The notes: generated by a model not told the origin, from the sequence alone. 64,000 bases of DNA from Sphagnum magellanicum (GCA_021904315.1 CM038923.1:11476038-11540037), one strand, 5' to 3'; positions 13,327 to 25,140 are shown, counted from the first letter of the stretch. Program-made: numbers and translations.

Positions 13327-13396
13327 ACTATCACTAAGGCATAACTCTGGATTCTACATGTACTTGTAGCTCCTTGATGAGTTTATCCCTATTATA

Positions 13397-13402
13397 AATA
13401 AA
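13397..13402 (+). terminator. AATAAA polyadenylation signal of LTR-A copy 1
   Basis: AATAAA lies 70 bases after the end of the 140-codon frame and is conserved in copy 2. It would define the end of R. Confidence 0.55.
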
Positions 13403-13918
13403 TGTTTCAATTATCATCAGACTCCTGTTGCTATTAGCACACTATCATACTATCTGTTTAATTGTTGAGTTGCCTTGAATTAACCTTATGTTCAACGGCC
13501 TGAAGATTATTCTACCTCTATTAAATCTTTCATCAACACCCCTTTGACTGCTTTAAGAATTTTTAACATCCTTGCTACTTTCTAAATACCATAACAAGAC
13601 TAATGTTGTGTTGAACACCGTAAATTTTGGTGTCTACTTCTACCCCCAACCCTCTAGAGATTTCTCACCCCTAATTATGCAACAAAGTTTCTAAAACTAC
13701 GGTTATTAGCCTTTGCTGAAGAACAGAACTAATCCAACTCCTTAAACACCAATAACGCATTTCGGAAAAGAAAATAACCCCCTTCGCACCATGCACACTT
13801 ATCACCCTACGAAGTCGCTAAAAGCCCTTAATAACTTCACCCCATTCAAATAACCCTGATGTAACTGTTAAAAACTGAGACTACCGCACCTGGTTGTGTC
13901 GGTATGGCTCACAGTTGT

Positions 13919-14579
13919 AAAAATCTTTGATTGTGACGTATTCAATTGAAACAAAATGTCAATACATTGATGCATGATGTGCATGAAGTGTAAAATGATT
14001 GGCACAAATATTGTTAAGTGGGTGAGAATTCATGTGTGGCAAAAGCACACCACATGGTTCGTTTTGATGTTGGTGTCAACTGATTGTCAACTGGTTTATC
14101 TCACAATAGAACATGAATTGATTTTTGGCCAAGGGTCCAAACATGGTAATAGGAGCCACTTGCCTAAAGGACTGAGTTTTTAACAAGTTTTTCAAACCAA
14201 ACACAAAAAATGTTTAAGATCATGATTTATAAATCAACTTTTGAAATTTTAAAGACTTATGATACAAAAGGATGTTGCATTATATTATAATATAAATTTG
14301 TAAATTTAAAAACATGTCATTTTTACATTATTTAAATATTATACATTGAAAAACACTAATTACAATTTTCTAAAAATGTGTTTAGGCACATCATATTCAT
14401 TATATTCATTTCAAAAAAATTCAAATGTTCTCAAAATATATAAGAATATATTGTTATACAAATTCCTCCAAAAATTCAAAATTAACTTAAATCATCATTT
14501 AGCACAATGAAAATTAAATAATAATTATGTCCTAGACTACCTCCTATTACCCTATTTGAACCCCAATGCTGACAATTTT
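13919..14579. other. Non-coding AT-rich sequence
   Basis: No gene, repeat or structured signal is recognised. The sequence becomes very AT-rich from 14,200. Confidence 0.5.
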
Positions 14580-14960
14580 ACATGATTAAGAGGAATGAAG
14601 TCATTGCATGGTGCTCGCATAACATATGATCATGTCTTCTCCTAGGCAACCATCATCGCTACATGTTCTATTGCCATCAATGTTCGTTGCACCATATCTA
14701 TGTGAGTCAAGTCAACAATGACGATGTCCATCAAGGTTTGGAAGTTGTCTTTGGTGACAAGGATATCCATTTGTTGTTCGATTTGGCAAGGGGAAAAGTG
14801 GGAGACCTCCTTCTGAACATGTGCTTCATTCTCCAAATCAATAACTACAACAATATGCCGAAGTGCATCGTGAGCTACTATATGTTCATTCCCATAAAGG
14901 CACTAACTATGTGTGTATGGAATTGGTCTCAATATTTGGTTCAATGAAAAGCTTGTGGTT
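14580..14960 (-). pseudogene. Retroelement polyprotein remnant
   Basis: Read on the minus strand, the frame at 14,642-14,836 contains DIVIVDLTHIDMVQR. After an in-frame stop it continues as EKT-SY-RAP-DFIPL. From memory of plant retroelement proteins, this D-V-I-V-D-P-T...DLV followed by K-T-x-S-Y...F-I-P-L-A order occurs downstream of reverse transcriptase in some moss, fern and algal elements. The fragment has at least two stops and no flanking RT domain that I can see, so it is a short dead piece. The family assignment rests on pattern memory only. Confidence 0.4.
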
Positions 14961-17269
14961 AATTGAGTATGCAATTCAATTTGGAAGGTTAATCTTTCAT
15001 ATAAAAATGACCTACCCAAGCAAACACAAGAATGAGGAGATGGGTCTTGCATCATTTTATTGAATACCCATGTAAGTATTAGTATAAGCATCTAGCTAAT
15101 TTACAAGGCTTATGCCCTTCACCTACCCTTTTTGTTTTTGGGCTAAAATTAGTCAAATTGCAACAAAAATCCATGCCCGACTAAAAAGGCATTTAAAAAT
15201 AAGGGGCATCAATGCAAAAAATAAACCTAAAAATGGAATGGCAGCCAATAATGATAGTCAATGTGATGTATGGAGTTTGTAGTTTTGCAAAGCTAATGAA
15301 ATCTATCACCTATCACAAAGGTGGTTACATCCTGACCATTATATTTTAGATTTTTCACAATCTTGCCACCTTTTGACAATGAGCATAGCCAAAGGATCAT
15401 ATAGGCATAACTATTTCGTTGTTAATTTGTGCTCTAAAGTTTACAGGTTCCATTGTCAAGTTCCAGTAATTTAGCCTTTTTTAAAGTACCTGTTTGTGTA
15501 TTGTTTACGTTTTAAAAAATTTGGTCATGCTTCTCAAAGTTCATCCTCTATGAACAAATGGCTGACAACTTCAAGGCTGAAGCCAAAAATCTAAGGGACC
15601 AATTACTAGTTACAATTTTGCTATACAGGCTTTTGACACATTTAGTGTAGGGACTACTGAAGACATAGGACCTTCAGTCAAATATTTATCTGGTTGAATG
15701 GTAAGTGATAGTATTTTCTATAAATTGGTTCATTTCATAAGTTTTGAATTGATACATGTTATTATTTTATAGCTATATTCAATTCAATGGTAGCACTGTT
15801 AACATATTTGTGCAGCCTGAAATGTGACCCTTAGCCATATAAACCACTAGATTGCATGCACAATAGCCAATTGATCTACATAAGCAAAAATAAATTAAAA
15901 ATGCTGCCTCTACCCAATAATTGGAACCTCAAATCCCTGGAAAAAAACCATTCCTACCATTTCACCTACACAAGTAATTGGCCTATTACTCACTGAGGTA
16001 ATGCACCTAAAAAGAGATATTTAAACAGCTGGGTTTCCATTAGCCTAAACCTAAAGTGTCATCATATAGTCTCATTTCCAACTAGATCCAAAATTGCCTG
16101 CAACATAGTCAATGACATAGCCAAAATGGTACAGTGTAGGGTTAAGGGCATTACCAAACGTGCCCTCTCAGAGCAAAACCCTGCCCAACAATTGGCCTAA
16201 AGAACACAGGCATTTTGCTGTGCATTGGCATGTCCCTAGGGAATGGACAGAATGTATGGATGGAATGTGGAAAGAAAATAAATTTTCATTGTATTCTTCT
16301 CCCAAAGCTAACCATGGTGGTTAGATATATAGTAACTGTCCATCTTCATCTACATACCTTGTAGCAACCAAGTGCCTTACCTACTCACCTACTGTATAGA
16401 GCAACCATTTACATTCCCTAGGACCTACTTAACTATGATACCTACCCACTCACATAGGATTGGTTTAGACCCCTAATGTTGAATTATCATAAACTTCTTT
16501 GCTTCTTGGTTGGTCATCTAAGAATTTTGCAAATTGAATTGCAACTGCATTTCCTCACCCCTCGTGGAGACTTAAATCAGGTGGAGTTTCTAATAATGGA
16601 TGTTGAATATGCAAAATCTGGAATAAAATTGGGAAGGACAAACATGACTTTGTCCACATATAGTGGTTAAAATACCTTCAAATAGGTTGCCAAGGTTTGA
16701 GCTAATTGCATTTGCAACATGTCACAAAACATAAGACCATATTCCACAATTCAAAAGAACAAGAAATGTATGTTGAACAAAAATGATTTGCTATTGAGCT
16801 TTCTATTATCATAATTCCATATTTCCTCTAAATCACACTATTTCTCTAAACCATAGATCCTCATTACCTATTCCATAATTGCCAATTGAGATACTCCACC
16901 ATTAGCTTTAACAGCCCTATTTCATATGTATGGCTCCTAACAAATGGTCCAAAATACATCCCCTAACCCAGAAACCTTCCCTTGAGGATGTCCCCATGTG
17001 TTTGCATCATCTTCCATTCACAAGTCATTAAGAGTAGGATTCTTTGGACAATGGCACAATCCCAAAATAGAAAAATCAACCATCATGCATTGGCCATGTG
17101 TATGGATAAGTGACTGCTCAACATGTCATAGATGCGTCAAACTTCAACCCATCAATTGCTAGGGTTTCCAAAATGCACTATAATGATTACACCCTTCGAT
17201 GCTTTAAGGCTTATATAAAGTTTTTCTTTCCAAACTACCAAACTCTTCTTGATAAAACCATGTTAAGTT
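14961..17269. other. Non-coding sequence downstream of the receptor kinase
   Basis: I find no gene here. The stretch immediately left of 17,270 is the 3' flank of the minus-strand kinase gene. No AATAAA is visible within about 150 bases after its stop, which is common in plants. Confidence 0.5.
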
Positions 17270-20200
17270 TTACCTAGGCTCTATTGTGGTATCACTTACC
17301 GAGCCACTTCGCAGGCTAGCCCTAGATACTTGATCATCAGAGAGTTGGGAGTTGTCGCCTTTGATGGCATTGGATATGTCATTCCATGTAGACATATTTG
17401 GAAGTTCAGTAAGAATGAGTGGCCGAAGTTTTGAACTCTTCACAATGGGGGGGATCTCTGTGTTGGAATCTCCAACCAACATTGCCACAACACGTGTCAT
17501 CGTTGGTCGCATTGTTGGCTCTGATTGAGTGCATAACAATGCAATAGTAACCGCCCGTAATGCCTCTTCTTCTGAATAACCAGGGCCCTCTAATAATGAT
17601 GGATCCATAATGTCTTTTAACCTTTTCTTCTCGTGTAGTTGCCAACTCTGCAATTTCACTATGCATGTTCAATTAGAATTTCTCATTTAGTACCTCCTAG
17701 GAAACAACACCCCACCTAACTAATAAATTATAACCATTCCATTGATTTCAACCCAAACCATGTTACTTGCCAAATGCTACTATTTCATGGTCAAAATACC
17801 CATGTTACTCATGCACCAATGGATCCACATATCTATTTCATCCAAATAAGTAGCATTGGATGAAATATGTACATTGGATGAGTACTCATCTATTTCATCT
17901 AGATATTCCAAATTACAATGCCACATATTTAGTTGAAATATAATGTTACTCATTGTATCTATTTCATCCAAATAATTATTAATCCATGAACATTTCATCA
18001 ACTAAAATGTGCCTTGGTGAACAGATCGGATTAGTTTTATCTAGAATTGGGAAATCAACAAGAATTGAAAATCTTGTTTCAATTGGTATATCTATTAAAA
18101 TAGGTGTTCTTGTGTTCTCAGTTGACTCAAAATACAACACTTGAACTTGAAACCCTGCCCTCCCCCTCCCATGGATTTGTCTAGGACCCCAAATTTGTAC
18201 AATCAACCTAGTTGCATTTTCCCACATACATTGGCTTAAGGTCATTTTATTTCCAATAAAGAGTCAATTTTGAAGACATTTGTTAAGGTAGTTATCATTC
18301 CAATAAAGAATCAAGTTGGAGGACATTCAGCTACCCTAGTGGCTAATCTTAAAGGCTGCAAAGCAGGCAGTTGGGAGTTCCAAGTCCAACTGGACACCCT
18401 TCTCCTCATGCTCTGTGAGGGCAGTAAGTTACCTTGGTGGTTAGAGTTGAGGCTGTCACCAGAGTTATCAATACAAAATTTTTTTAAAAAAAATAGTCAG
18501 CATAAAAATTGGGGAGAAAAAAAAATTACCCAATCAAGAAGGTATGGTGTATCTGTAGGTAGGCGGTGGTCAAAATTGCTGCGGCCACTAACAAGCTCCA
18601 ACACCACAACTCCGAAGCTGAACACATCTGCCTTCTCTGTCAATTGCCCACGTACCACGTACTCTGGTGCCAAATAGCCCCTTTTGCCCCAGTCCCCCAA
18701 TCAAAACATTACCCAATTTTTTAAAAATCCAGCTTAATTTAATTAAAACCCTTTTAAATTTAATTGTGAAGCTCCATATTTGATTTTGGAACTCTGAGTT
18801 TCACATTCAGTGTCAACAGAAAATAGTTTACTTGGAATCAATCAATGAAAATGAGGAATTGGTGAAGGTTGTAGTTACTTTGTTCCTGCAACACGGGTGC
18901 TGACATGGGTTTGATTATCTTGGAAGAAACGAGCAAGCCCAAAGTCTGCAATTTTGGGATTATAATCCTCATCTAGCAAAATGTTACTTGCTTTGATATC
19001 ACGGTGGACTATACGGGTTCGACACCCTTCATGCAAATATGCCAATCCTCTTGCTGTTCCCAATACAATTTTCAATCTTGTTGGCCAATCAATTTGTACT
19101 GCATGCTCCTCATCTACATCACCATTCCACCTTTTGTGCATCAATTGTCAAAATTGTAAAAAAATAGAGATCGATGAAGTTGCAGAAGAAATCTCCACAA
19201 CAACAATTAAAGGTAACACGACAATGAGTGCAGTCATAACCTCATGAGAGTCGCTCACAAAGTGACAGACCATCACCTTCATCACGAACGGCAGTGACGA
19301 GCTGCCATGACTACCCACTGAGTTCATCAGCTCCCAACAGTGGGTGTAGATAAGCATTGTAAAAAAATAGTACATTATTATTTTCAGAATTGAGAAAATT
19401 TATTTCATCTACCTTTGTTGGTTTGGTAAATGAAAACCTGCCAAAGGTTGAAAATTGAGGAAAAAACTAGAACATTATAGAATACTATTATAATTATTAG
19501 TTTGGTATACTTACCGAACAATGTTTGGTCGAGGCTCTTGTTGGGGAGGTATTCGTAGACCAAAATGCGTTCATCATCTTTCAAACAGCAACCTCGAAGT
19601 TTGACAAGATTGCGGTGTTGAACACCCGTAATGAACTTCACTTCATTTAGGAACTCTTCGTTCCCTTGTTTTGAGCCTACTGAGAGTTGTTTTATGGCTA
19701 CCTCTGTACCATCTGGCAATAAACCCTAAAAAACCAAGAAAATCAAACCACATCTAAAGACTAGCTTTTTTTAGCTTTGAAAACAATAGTCAAAATGTGT
19801 TGTAGAAATTAGTGATTTGAGTTGAAAGAAAACTTCCAAAAATTGGGTCATGAATTAAGCCATGTGAATTATCTCAACGTTCAGCCAATAGTTAAATCAG
19901 CAAAATAAAATAAAATAAGATCTTACATTAATTTACCTTGTAAACAGCACCAAATCCACCTTCCCCAAGTTTGTTTCCAATGTGGAAATTCTTGGTAGCA
20001 GTTTTCAAGACACTATAGGGGAAGATTGTTGGTCCTCCTCCAAATTTCAAAATATCTGATGAGGAGACACACACCAAGCAAGCAGTAGGTAACAGTTGTT
20101 AATATGCTTTCATTACTTGCAGACTATTCAATTATTAATTTAAAAACCAGTAGCACCCTCCTAATTAAGACCTTAAAACCTAATTGATTCATCAAAAACC

Positions 20201-22204
20201 TTAACAGAAAGGGAGTGTTTAACAGAAATTAGGGTTTGTAATGGGTTACAACAGGTTCCAAAGAATTACTAAAACAACAGCATAAAAAAACACATGCCTG
20301 CAGATTCAGCATGTTTTCAAGTTGTCTTAGAAATGGCAGAATCAACTGACACTGGCAGAAATTCTAATAATTTCTCTAGGGAAAATTCTCTAGTATGTAA
20401 TGGAGAATTATAGAAACTAATTCTGAAGCCCAAAAAAAAAAAGAGAAAAAATGGATGGTCAAGATGGTTAAGAGCTAGTAGGCATTTGAACAAAGTTAAA
20501 AGCTTACCGTCTAGATCCTGGGAGGTGTCTGGAAACCTCAAGCTAGCTTTTTTCTTGTACCTAAAAGATAAGCAATATACGAGCACAAGTACTATTATGC
20601 AAACAGTAATAGCAGTAATAGTCAATGCTATGGCAAGTGCAACTCGCTTAGTAGAAGATTTTCCTGCACCCACCACCCAACAACACCACAATACACGATT
20701 AAGCTAATTAACTGAACTATAATTGATTAGGTTTTAAGGCCATAAAATAGGACTTTTAAATCACTAATTCAGACTGGTCAATTGATTGAAGATTCAACAA
20801 CTTGTGATTGTGTTAAAGCTCTTTTAAAAAAACAGAAACATGACATTCAGAAGAAATACATTAGCACAATTGGAACTCGCATGATCTTATTATGCACACA
20901 GAGACAGAATTTCACACATGATCTTGTGCATAGAGAGTCCGTAAGTTTTTTTCTGAAGTGATGTAGGTTTTTGGATTTTTTGAGAAACCAGGGGATAGGT
21001 GGAGGCCATGTAAATTCAAAATGGAAAAAAATTGTGTAAAAACTTGGGTCAATTGAGAAAAAACCTGCAGACAGAACACACATAATCTTATGAATAGAGA
21101 GTTCATGAGTTAATTATGAACTGATGGAGAATTTTCAATTTTTTTTGGAAACTGAGGGATAGTTGGAGGTCACTTAGATTTAAAATTGAAGAACTTGTGT
21201 CAAAAACCTACTAAAATACCAAAGAAACCTGTGTCAAAAACCCATGTCAGTTCAGAAAAGTCTGAAAAACATGTGTGAAAAACCTACATCAATTCAGGAA
21301 AAACCAAAAAACTTGTATCAAAAACCTTCATCAATAGAGAAAAAACCCCAAAAAAACTTGTGACAAAACCCTACATCAATAGAGAAGAAACACCAAAAAA
21401 AACTTGTGCCAAAAACCTACCTCCATCAGTTCAAAAAACGTAGGTTCTTGTTGAATGGATGAAGCCCAAAAGCTGGTTTCGAAACCCTAGCTCAGTTCAG
21501 AAATGAAGGAAAGGCCAATTAGGTAGTGAAGAAGCAGCAGGATTAAATTAAGGAAACAAGATTAGAAGTAGTAATTAGGTACCTGTAGGGTTGGAACTGC
21601 TGCAGGTGGCGAGGGGTACAACAGAAGGGTCAGCAACGGAGCAGGTATGGCAAACAGAAGAGTTGGTGACATTAAGGCAGAGAGCAGGCAGAGCGCGACG
21701 ATTGATCTCCTGGACGTACTGGAAATAGATATAGTTGCAAAAGCATCTTGGCGGCCACAATTGCCAAGCCATTTGCACCGCTGAGCAGCAACCGGCAGTT
21801 GGCCCCGTACTACCGGAGGAGCTGGAGGAGTTGTTTATGGGGGGTGAAGCAGCAGCAGCAGATGTAAAACTCTTACATAAATTCATCATACTCGAGTTGC
21901 TGATGTAATTTTGCCAGCAAGCTATACTTGGAGACGTGCATTCTGGTTTTTGCTCCTCACTCGGATCACTGCAGTTGATACTAATTAGAGGTTGCTGCTG
22001 CTGCACTGGTGCCGCCGCGGAACTCATCATCACTGCAACGTCCTTATCTGCAGCTATACTAGGATTAACATTAGAAGCCGCGACTAGTACTGCTGCCCCC
22101 ACCAACAGTACTGACGTTGTTATCACTAGTGCAACAAGCTGCTGCACTCCTGCAACTACGACTCTCGCCGGAGCTGCTGCTCTATGAACACCACCGGCCA
22201 TCAT
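17270..22204 (-). CDS. Receptor-like kinase with an LTP-like (eight-cysteine) ectodomain
   Basis: Seven exons, all with GT-AG introns: 22204-21583, 20663-20508, 20055-19937, 19725-19515, 19113-18879, 18680-18530, 17647-17270. They join in frame to 623 residues. Residues 22-43 are a hydrophobic signal segment. The ectodomain (about 45-207) has 12 cysteines. C96, C110, C139-C140, C154-x-C156, C176 and C185 follow the C-C-CC-CxC-C-C order of lipid-transfer-protein folds, with a Ser/Asn-rich insert at 120-131 and several N-glycosylation sequons. A transmembrane helix (215-241) is followed by RYKKK. The kinase is complete: GEGGFG 290-295, VAIK K311, Glu327, HRD 406-408, Asn413, DFG 426-428, APE 452-454, Arg545. 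It is an RD kinase of the plant RLK/Pelle type, so active Ser/Thr signalling at the plasma membrane is likely. Ligand unknown. Least certain junction: the acceptor at 19113, chosen because it alone keeps phase. The kinase call is very sure; the LTP-like call is moderate. Confidence 0.9.
17800..18000. repeat. Degenerate TATTTCATCC repeats in intron 6 of the kinase gene
   Basis: The word ATCTATTTCATCCAAATAA or close variants recur at about 17,830, 17,888 and 17,960. Inverted versions (TGGATGAA) lie between them, so short hairpins are possible. The sequence lies wholly within the 882-bp intron. Confidence 0.55.
20895..21230 (-). repeat. About 173-bp tandem duplication in intron 1 of the kinase gene
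   Basis: Two diverged units start near 20,895 and 21,068. Each contains CAGA(A)CA...CACA...AT(A)GAGAGT, then GATGnAG, then a T-rich run, GGGATAG and TGGAGG. They lie in the 919-bp intron 1, between the ectodomain exon and the transmembrane exon. Confidence 0.65.
21180..21440 (-). repeat. About 50-bp degenerate tandem repeats in intron 1 of the kinase gene
   Basis: Five to six units of the form AACTTGTGTCAAAAACCTAC, then ATCAATAGAGAAAAAAC, follow directly on the 173-bp duplication and share its terminal words. This suggests they grew from its end. Confidence 0.65.
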
Positions 22205-22290
22205 ATATACTCTCGGCCACTTACAGGCCGGCTCCTCCTAGCAGACTAACGATCAACAGTCGATAGAGAGTTCTGTACCCAGCAGCTATA

Positions 22291-22299
22291 CCCACGTCA
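22291..22299 (-). promoter_or_regulatory. ACGT-core element upstream of the kinase gene
   Basis: On the minus strand the sequence reads CTGACGTGGG, about 90 bases before the start codon. TGACGTGG is the kind of core bound by plant bZIP factors. A weak TATA-like CTTATAATG lies a little further upstream (22,325-22,333). The transcription start is not known, so this is only a candidate. Confidence 0.25.
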
Positions 22300-22731
22300 G
22301 TAAAGTATAACTCTAGGCATTTTCATTATAAGGCGCGCCCATGGTCGATCGCGGCATTCCAGCAGCAGCAGCAGGCAACGTCTTTGTTGATCGTGATCAG
22401 CAACAAACCCGGCAATTGTCTATAACAGCAGCAGCTGGAACATGAATGACTAGCATGAGCTGCTGCGATAGTATAAGCTGAATACTCAAAGCATGGAAAT
22501 ATTCTCCACCACGACACAACTGCACTAGCAGCTAGGGCCGGCGGATAGTCGACTAGCTGCCTGCAAATGCACAAAACTAGAATGCATATATACAAACAGT
22601 ACTTCCGTGCCTGAAATCCCCACTGGAATCAAGAAATGAATCGGAGCAACGAGAAGCTACCATGCTGTTCCGGGTGCTCACGCAGAGACACCTGCAGCTG
22701 ATCAGATACTTGACAAAGACGCAACAACAAA

Positions 22732-22930
22732 GGCTCTAGCTCATTGGGTGCATACTGCAAGAACAACGAAAGCTAGCTCATTGGGTGGATATTGCAAGAA
22801 CAACCAAGGCTAGCTCAATGGGTGCATACTGCGAGAACAACAACAGCTAGGTCATTGGGTGCATACTGCAAGAAAAAACAACAACGGCTAGGGCATTGCG
22901 TGCATACTGCAAGAGAGAGCGAAGCTTGGT
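22732..22930. repeat. Five-unit ~38-bp tandem repeat upstream of the kinase gene
   Basis: Units of the form GCTAGCTCATTGGGTGCATA, then CTGCAAGAACAAC, repeat five times with small length changes (37-41 bases), from about 530 to 730 bases upstream of the start codon. The 64-codon plus-strand frame through it simply translates the repeat. Confidence 0.88.
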
Positions 22931-22939
22931 TGTGGCAGG

Positions 22940-25140
22940 TGCAGCACAGACACAGAGAGAGAGAGATAGAGAAGGGGGGAAACTAAGTTTGCAGTGGGTG
23001 CAATGAAAGAGAGATGCAGCAAGGCATGTGCAAAGACAGAAACTGTGCAGTTGGTGCAGCAGTTAATTATTATTACCTACACTGGTAATAAGTACCTACT
23101 CTACCAAGTTGCAGTAGCTATTATTATTCTTATTACCTATGTCCACAACATTGCTCAAGTAGTAACTGCAGCAGGTATGTATGTACTCACTGCATTATCA
23201 TCCTCATTCATGACTCTTCATGCTCATATCCATTATCACTGCTACATGTATTTTCTTTTGCTTGTTTCAACTGCATGTAAATAGGATAAGCATGCCCATC
23301 ACCAAACATTTTGCTTCTTATGACTGAATGTTTGTTTGGTGGTGACGAGTTGTGTTTGGTTTTTTTTATAACCCACACATGGTCAACATATTTTGTGTTT
23401 GGCCCTGGGATAAATTTAAAGCATTTGGGTGCTATTTGCACCCCACTTATACTAAGATGTGTTTGGTCATGGGAGTGGTTCCTTGCACTTCTACAAAATA
23501 GTCATGCCCAAGACTACAAGCCAAGTGTTTGGTCATAGATGTGAAGCAACACAATTATAAAAAAATCCAGACCAATTCATAGAAAAAATCATTTGATAAT
23601 GAGGCAAAAAAAACATTTTTACAAAGATTATACTCAAGGATACAACCCAAGTGTTTGGTTTAAGGTGTAAAACAACACAATAGATCAATATTTCAATCCA
23701 TTTCACCAAAAAAAATTGTTTGGTAATGGGCATTATTAATGCAAATTATAAGATTTAGGACTTTTGGGTACAAACAATATTATAAATGCACAAACATGAT
23801 TTCAACATTCAATGCACAATAGCATATTTACATCTCAAAACAAAACATGTAAATGACCTCAAAGAGCATGCAACTTGTGCTCCTAGCAAAGCACATTGGA
23901 TTTTAACCAAACCATCATTTCAATCACAAGTTAACAAAAAAAAACATCCACTGAAATAATCTACATAGTTTTTCAAGATCCCATACTATTGTTTCAATAA
24001 TGTCCTCGCTTCCTAAGGTAGTGCTAGACAAATTTAAATGTTTCCTAAAGTTTCAATTTTCTACAGCAAAAATGTTGAAACCTATTGTAAATGAGAAGAA
24101 AGCAATTCTATAATCAAGAGAAGGGGGAAGGAAATGTGAAAGTTGGAACCAACTTACAAAATTGCAAAATACAACCAAGTTTACTAGATTAGCCTACACT
24201 AACATTAATTGTAGAAATAGGAATTTTTTGTGTATATTAAAAAAATTATAACAAGTATTTAAATTATGTCCATCCAGCAATATATAATCTCAAAAGTAAC
24301 AAAGAGTTCAAATACATCTAGTTCCAACATATTTTGCATGTTGCAACCAACTAAAGTTTTAAATTCACACCTAAAACTTACACATCAATTGTAGATGTCA
24401 ATTTAATGTGGGATGGTTTTATAAGATTCTATGCAATAATTTCTTCTTATGAAGTTTTGGAAAGTTATGCACTTTCAAATTATCCAAACTTAATACATTT
24501 CTTGAAGTCTTGGGATGTGTATAGGAAGTTGAAGAGCATACCTCTTATAGGTCTTGATCTACCCCCCATCCAAAACTTATTGGAAGGCTAGGGCTAGGAA
24601 CTAAGGAGTTGCCATGATGTTTAATGTACTTCATATGTAACAAAATGAATTATAAAAACAATCAATGATAAATAAGGAAAACATTCCACCTAGAAGTGCA
24701 ACACAAGCAAACAAGTCAACAAAAACAAACATGGTTCCTACCTAAACCTAGCAAAGAAAATGAACAATCAAAACCTCAAAAGAAATAATGAACCCCTTTA
24801 ATGAACAAGGTCTAATTGCTACAAATAGTGAATTTGTCCACTAATACCTAGTGAAACAAGGTTATTTTCAAGTGAAATACAAATTTACCAAACCATTTCA
24901 TTTTTGAATTAATTAACTAAACAACATGGAAATCAATTATATTTAAATTATTTAAAGCTTAATGTAATATTTAATATTATTGATAATTTCATGATTTTCA
25001 TTCTATGAATTATTGAAACATATCACTACCTATGTTAAATTAAAAACCTAACCTAGGTACACAAACCATGTAATCAACCTAAATATGCATTTATTTTAAG
25101 GAACTATATAAGAATATATTCATTCAATTTATCATTGTTA
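22940..25140. other. Non-coding; GTTTGGT-rich repeats then plain AT-rich DNA
   Basis: Between about 23,300 and 23,730 the word GTTTGGTCATGGG or variants recur at least six times at irregular 50-130 base spacing. Two longer matches of AAGTGTTTGGT...TGTGAA/TAA(A)CAACACAAT occur at about 23,524 and 23,650. This may be an eroded tandem repeat. I see nothing from 23,740 to 25,140. Confidence 0.45.

Larger units (their letters stand above)
11457..13913 (+). mobile_element. Solo LTR, family LTR-A, copy 1 (2,457 bp)
   Basis: The element starts TGTGAGGTGACTTC and ends GGTATGGCTCACA, so it has the TG...CA ends of an LTR. It is flanked by a perfect 5-bp duplication GTTGT (11,452-11,456 and 13,914-13,918). 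No primer-binding site or internal domain follows, hence a solo LTR. In order it holds three 190-bp tandem units, a 27-bp tandem array, a TATA box, a 140-codon reading frame (broken), an AATAAA signal and about 500 bases of U5-like sequence. A second copy with the same ends lies inverted at 36,171-38,524. Family knowledge: TG...CA ends with 4-6 bp TSDs are the signature of LTR retrotransposons. The lineage is unknown because no internal domain is present. Confidence 0.85.

Noticed and set aside
18270..18677. 135-codon plus-strand frame
   Set aside because: It is antisense to exon 6 of the kinase and the adjoining intron; the minus strand carries the kinase motifs GYLAPE and the correct splice sites.
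21575..22204. Ectodomain considered as SPARK, DUF26 or malectin
   Set aside because: No DUF26 C-x8-C-x2-C motif and no malectin signature. SPARK shares a CC pair but, as I know it, lacks the CxC seen here. LTP-like fits best, though not proven.
22332..22351. Adjacent GGCGCGCC, CCATGG and CGATCG sites that look like a cloning polylinker
   Set aside because: The flanking sequence is continuous plant-like upstream DNA with no vector features; chance in a locally GC-rich promoter region is simpler.
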